Notes under the pieces: model-generated
Told to the model about the DNA's origin: nothing
The model's input: the letters and a program-made list of their open reading frames with translations, nothing else
Database searches by the model: none
Shown: positions 60,859 through 64,000 of the stretch, one piece after another
How the letters are laid out: each line of letters opens with the position of its first letter
Position numbering within the stretch: position 1 is the stretch's first letter
Made by a program: the position numbers and the translations under genes
Source: Streptomyces rapamycinicus NRRL 5491
GTDB taxonomy: Bacteria; Actinomycetota; Actinomycetes; Streptomycetales; Streptomycetaceae
NCBI RefSeq assembly: GCF_024298965.1
Contig: NZ_CP085193.1
Span: forward strand, 868,001-932,000
Length of the DNA: 64,000 bases
Direction: 5' to 3'

Positions 60859-62241
60859 ATGCGCGGCAGCGCAAGCGAGAAACGTCCTCACAACATCCAA
60901 TCCTTCTCCCATGGAGCAGTGGTGCAAAAGAAAATTCTCGGCGCCGCTATGATCGGGCACGCCGTCGAGTCCTACGACTTCGTCATCTACGGCTCCTCGG
61001 CGACAATCATCGCCAGACACTTCTTCCCCGAGGACAACCCGACCCTGGCGATCCTGTCGACCCTCGCCGTCTACGGCATCGCCTTCGTGGTCCGCCCCGT
61101 CGGTGCCGCCGTCTTCGGCAGCATCGGCGACCGTCTCGGCCGGCGCATCGCGCTGTCCACCGTGGTCCTGATCATGGCGATCTCGACCGCCGCGATCGCG
61201 CTGCTGCCCGGTTACACCACAGCCGGGATCGCCGCCCCGCTGCTGCTGCTGTGCTGTCGGCTCGCCCAAGGGATATCAATGGGAGCCGAATACACCAGCG
61301 CGGCGTCCTACGTCATGGAACAGGCCCCTCCGAACAGGCGCGGACTGTGGATCAGCGCCGTAGGCAGCGCCACCTTCATCGGCTCCGCATTCGCCGCCTT
61401 CGCGCTCCTAGCCCTCCACTCGGCGTCGCCACACGCCTATACGGAATGGACCTGGCGGATCGCCTTCCTCATCGGAGGCCTCATGGCCCTGGTCGGCCTC
61501 TACATGCGCCTCAGCCTCGAGGAGACCAGCACTTTCCGGAACCTGGAGGCCCACGGCGAAACCTCGGCCCGCCCCGTCAGGGACTCATTCCGCGACTGGC
61601 GCCTCTTCCTCCTCCTGTTCACCATCTTCGCCCTCCTCGCCGTCGTCGTCCACAACCTCCTGGGCTACCTGCCCACCTACCTCACGACCACCGGCGGTCT
61701 CACCCAGACCACCGCACTCGTCGCAGGCGGCATCGCCCTCCTGCTGTGCACAGGCCTGTGCGTCCTTACCGGCGCCCTCACCGACCGCATCGGACGCAAA
61801 CCACTACTGATCACCGGAGTGGTCATCGCGGTCACGGGCTCCGTACCCGCTTACATCCTTGCCGGCGGCGGAACACTCCTCACCACACTGGCCGCGGAGA
61901 CCCTGCTCGTCATTCCCGCCGCCCTCATCGGCATGCCGGCGACAATCATGGCCGTAGAACTCGTCCCACCCCACATCCGCACCACCAGCACGGCACTCGC
62001 CTACAACACCGCCTACGCCGTATTCGGCGGCACGGCCCCACTCCTCGGAGCCCTCCTCACCCAGCACTTCGGACACCTGGCGCCCGGCACCTACATCACA
62101 GTCCTCGCGGCCATCGCACTCGTCATCACCACCACCGCACTACCCGAAAGCCGCAACCACACGACGACCACACGCCCGCCACACAGACACGACCGCAAGC
62201 CCACCGGCCCGTGCCCCGCTCCCTTCGGGACGACCAGGTAG
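60859..62241 (+). CDS. MHS-family (ProP-like) MFS importer
   Basis: 460 residues, twelve predicted helices. SYDFVIYGSSATIIARHFFP and motif A GSIGDRLGRRIAL, repeated as GALTDRIGRKPLL, identify the metabolite:H+ symporter branch of the MFS, whose members import organic acids and zwitterions. It ends in a His/Thr/Pro-rich cytoplasmic tail. It is 9 bp downstream of the dipeptidase gene, so it probably imports that enzyme's substrate or its amide precursor. Confidence 0.88.
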   Translation: MRGSASEKRPHNIQSFSHGAVVQKKILGAAMIGHAVESYDFVIYGSSATIIARHFFPEDNPTLAILSTLAVYGIAFVVRPVGAAVFGSIGDRLGRRIALSTVVLIMAISTAAIALLPGYTTAGIAAPLLLLCCRLAQGISMGAEYTSAASYVMEQAPPNRRGLWISAVGSATFIGSAFAAFALLALHSASPHAYTEWTWRIAFLIGGLMALVGLYMRLSLEETSTFRNLEAHGETSARPVRDSFRDWRLFLLLFTIFALLAVVVHNLLGYLPTYLTTTGGLTQTTALVAGGIALLLCTGLCVLTGALTDRIGRKPLLITGVVIAVTGSVPAYILAGGGTLLTTLAAETLLVIPAALIGMPATIMAVELVPPHIRTTSTALAYNTAYAVFGGTAPLLGALLTQHFGHLAPGTYITVLAAIALVITTTALPESRNHTTTTRPPHRHDRKPTGPCPAPFGTTR

Positions 62242-62354
62242 TCGGCATACTTCGGCCGGTCACCGGGTGTGCGCGAGCAGCGAGGACACCAGCGGGTCGC
62301 TCCCGGCGATCAGGTCCGCACCTGCATTGACGGCATCGCTGCGGGTCCCGGTCC

Positions 62355-63686
62355 TCATCCGTCGGCCACGGCCACGCGCAGAGGCGCCCGGAACGACAGC
62401 AGCCCGAGCATCGGTGCGCCCTCCGCGCCTTCCACGAGGCGTGCCTTCGGCAGGCTGCGGGCCGCTGCCCGCAGGGCCACCGCCGCCTCCGTTCGGGCCA
62501 ACGATGCGCCCGGGCAGCGGTGGCGCCCGGTGCCGAAGGCCAGGTGGTGGCGGATGTTCGGCCGGTGTGGGCACATCCGTTCCGGATCTGCGAAGACCTC
62601 CGGGTCCGAACCGCTGCCCATGAGCATCAACAGCATCGGTGCTCCTGCCGGCAGTTCCACTCCGCCCAGTTCCACCGGCCGCGCCACGACCCTGCGCCAG
62701 GTGGTCACCGGTGGCTCGCGCCGCAGCACCTCCTCCACCCAGGCCCAGGCCGTATCCGTCTCCTGTGCCGCGCGCGGCCACAGCCCGGGCTCGGCAAGCG
62801 CTCGGCGCAGCACGGTGGCGATGAGCTGTCCGGTGGTCGACTGGCCGGCGATGAAGACGAAGAAGCAGGCCGCGACCGCCGTCTGGGGGTCCAGCGGTGT
62901 TCCGTCGGGCAGCCGGTGCCGGGCGAGTGCTCCGAGGAAGGAGTCGGCGGTGGCCTTGCCGGTGCGCACGGTCGTGGTCAGCCATTGGTGGAACTCACCG
63001 GCCTGTTCCGCCAGTTCCAGCTGTCGGTCCGGTGCGGGCCTGCCCCAGAACAGCTCCAGTGAGGCGTCGCTCCAGCGGATCAGCGTGGCCGGGTCGATGT
63101 CGTGGATGCCCAGCAGCTCCATCAGTACCCGACAGGGAAGGACCTGGGCGAAAGCGGTGAACAGGTCGTATTCGCCGTCGGCGTCGGTCCGCGCCCGCGC
63201 CGCCTCGAGCAGTTCCGCGGCCAGGCGCTCGATCACCGGTACGGCGGCCGCGACGCGCCGTGCGTTGAAGAACCGGGTGACCACCCGGCGCAGGCCGGGG
63301 TGGCTGTCGGTGCCGTTGTTGGCGAGCGCGGGCGGGAGCTGGAAGCCGGCCCGGGCGAGCACCCGCAGCACGGCCACCGGCAGCGGGGTGACCGCGTGCT
63401 GGGCGTTGTCCGGTCGGAAGGTGGCGGGGTCGAGCAGCACCCGGCGGATGTCCCGGTGGCGGCTGACCAGCCACAGACCGGTGCCCGCGTCGTGGTGCAC
63501 AGGCGCCTGCGAGCGCAGCAGGTCCAGCCAGGGGTGGGGGTCGCGAACGAAGCCGTCCCCGAACAGGTCCAGACCCTCCAGCGGACCGCCCGCGCCGGGC
63601 GGCAGCGGTCCCGCCATCCCGCTGCCGGGTCCGCCGTCGCGGACCTCCGTACCAGGTGCGGAGGTGTCCAGGGCCGGGAGGTGCAC
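62355..63686 (-). CDS. Cytochrome P450 monooxygenase
   Basis: 443 residues. The I-helix reads FIAGQSTTGQLI, E-x-x-R is in EEVLRREPPVTTWRR, and the heme loop LAFGTGRHRCPGAS places the cysteine near residue 391. There is no fused reductase. The GTG start at 63686 lacks a strong ribosome site, so the true start may be a little downstream. It diverges from a gene cut by the window end. It is unlike the P450 at 5 kb, so the two are not a duplicate pair. Confidence 0.88.
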   Translation of the reverse strand: MHLPALDTSAPGTEVRDGGPGSGMAGPLPPGAGGPLEGLDLFGDGFVRDPHPWLDLLRSQAPVHHDAGTGLWLVSRHRDIRRVLLDPATFRPDNAQHAVTPLPVAVLRVLARAGFQLPPALANNGTDSHPGLRRVVTRFFNARRVAAAVPVIERLAAELLEAARARTDADGEYDLFTAFAQVLPCRVLMELLGIHDIDPATLIRWSDASLELFWGRPAPDRQLELAEQAGEFHQWLTTTVRTGKATADSFLGALARHRLPDGTPLDPQTAVAACFFVFIAGQSTTGQLIATVLRRALAEPGLWPRAAQETDTAWAWVEEVLRREPPVTTWRRVVARPVELGGVELPAGAPMLLMLMGSGSDPEVFADPERMCPHRPNIRHHLAFGTGRHRCPGASLARTEAAVALRAAARSLPKARLVEGAEGAPMLGLLSFRAPLRVAVADG

Positions 63687-63831
63687 GGACGGACGCTAAC
63701 ACGTGGCCGCCCCGGCACCGCCGCCCTGTGCGCGGTATCACTCGGACACCCGGCGGCCGCACCGGTCGCCCGCACCGCAAGCCTCCCCCACCCGCCGACC
63801 GGTCACCGGGCGCGTGCCAGAGTACCGATTC

Positions 63832-64000
63832 ATGGCCCAGCACCCAGTCCAGCCGACCACGCCCACCCCGGCCTCGGGCGATCGGTCGCTTCCCGCACCG
63901 GATGCCACCGCGCCTTCCGCGAGCCGGACCGATCCACAACGCGCCCACCCAGGACATGCCGCCCCCGCCCCGGCGGCGGTCTTCGACTGGATCGACCGGC
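63832..64000 (+). CDS. 5' end of an unidentified gene, cut by the window edge
   Basis: An ATG at 63832 opens a frame to the last base, giving 56 complete codons. The first 45 residues are proline/alanine/threonine-rich with no motif, like a disordered leader, and the end (AVFDWIDR) may begin a folded domain. Divergent from the P450, with 145 bp between starts. Long disordered leaders occur in terpene cyclase and encapsulin-cargo proteins that accompany P450s, but I cannot identify it. Confidence 0.45.
   Translation, partial: MAQHPVQPTTPTPASGDRSLPAPDATAPSASRTDPQRAHPGHAAPAPAAVFDWIDR

Noticed and set aside
1..64000. tRNA, rRNA, insertion sequence, phage attachment site
   Set aside because: No tRNA-like cloverleaf, transposase motif or terminal inverted repeat was noticed on either strand; an exhaustive covariance-model scan was not possible here.

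Overview
The window is high-GC (about 70% or more) DNA with G/C-ending codons, frequent GTG starts, AGGAGG-type ribosome sites, Tat and Sec secreted glycosidases and dense TetR/MarR/IclR/LacI regulators. It looks like an actinomycete chromosome, most likely Streptomyces or a close relative, and an accessory region rather than the conserved core. No rRNA, tRNA, CRISPR array, insertion sequence or origin was found.

Left edge (1-6.4 kb): a leftward operon encodes a three-domain PEP-synthase/rifampin-phosphotransferase-like dikinase, a fatty acyl-AMP ligase (FAAL) and the first codons of a third gene. A cytochrome P450 diverges from it. This resembles the edge of an uncharacterised lipid or secondary-metabolite locus. 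The 3' end of the FAAL gene carries a perfect 71-bp-period tandem duplication that destroys its frame.

Regulator and efflux strip (6.4-15.8 kb): an ArsR-type regulator with an MFS pump, TetR with an EamA exporter, a divergent TetR/FAD-monooxygenase pair, a Tat-exported flavin dehydrogenase, and a small 2Fe-2S ferredoxin-fold protein behind a clear cobalamin riboswitch.

Alpha-glucoside and sugar-acid strip (15.9-37 kb): secreted GH97, a stand-alone HhH-PHP protein, and GH65 phosphorylase translationally coupled to a beta-phosphoglucomutase-type HAD and followed upstream by a Gfo/Idh oxidoreductase. Then come a YVTN propeller lipoprotein, MarR plus MFS, a Doc-like toxin/antitoxin pair, a nitrilase-fold amidohydrolase, a mannonate-dehydratase-family enolase, two aldo/keto reductases, a GH5 endoglycoceramidase-like hydrolase, an FG-GAP propeller and a COG0523 GTPase.

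Plant-glycan strip (37-56 kb): a secreted GH127/146-LamG enzyme, GH43 (exo-1,3-galactanase type) with CBM13, two double-GH43 enzymes sharing one module in opposite positions, a seven-bladed PLL-type propeller and a cytoplasmic GH127 with the catalytic Cys pair. Nearby are a polar amino-acid ABC importer, a LacI regulator, a CE7 esterase, a family III CoA-transferase and a DUF2071 protein. Together these suggest degradation of arabinogalactan or hydroxyproline-rich glycoprotein side chains (beta-L-arabinofuranose plus beta-1,3-galactan), with secreted enzymes outside and GH127 finishing inside.

Right edge (56.5-64 kb): amidase, IclR, M19 dipeptidase and an MHS-family importer form a small uptake-and-hydrolysis module for an amide or dipeptide-like substrate. 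A second P450 follows, divergent from a gene cut by the window end. Gene remnants (an M48-type peptidase at 17.9-18.4 kb and a PP2C phosphatase tail at 46.6-46.8 kb) show that the region has been rearranged.
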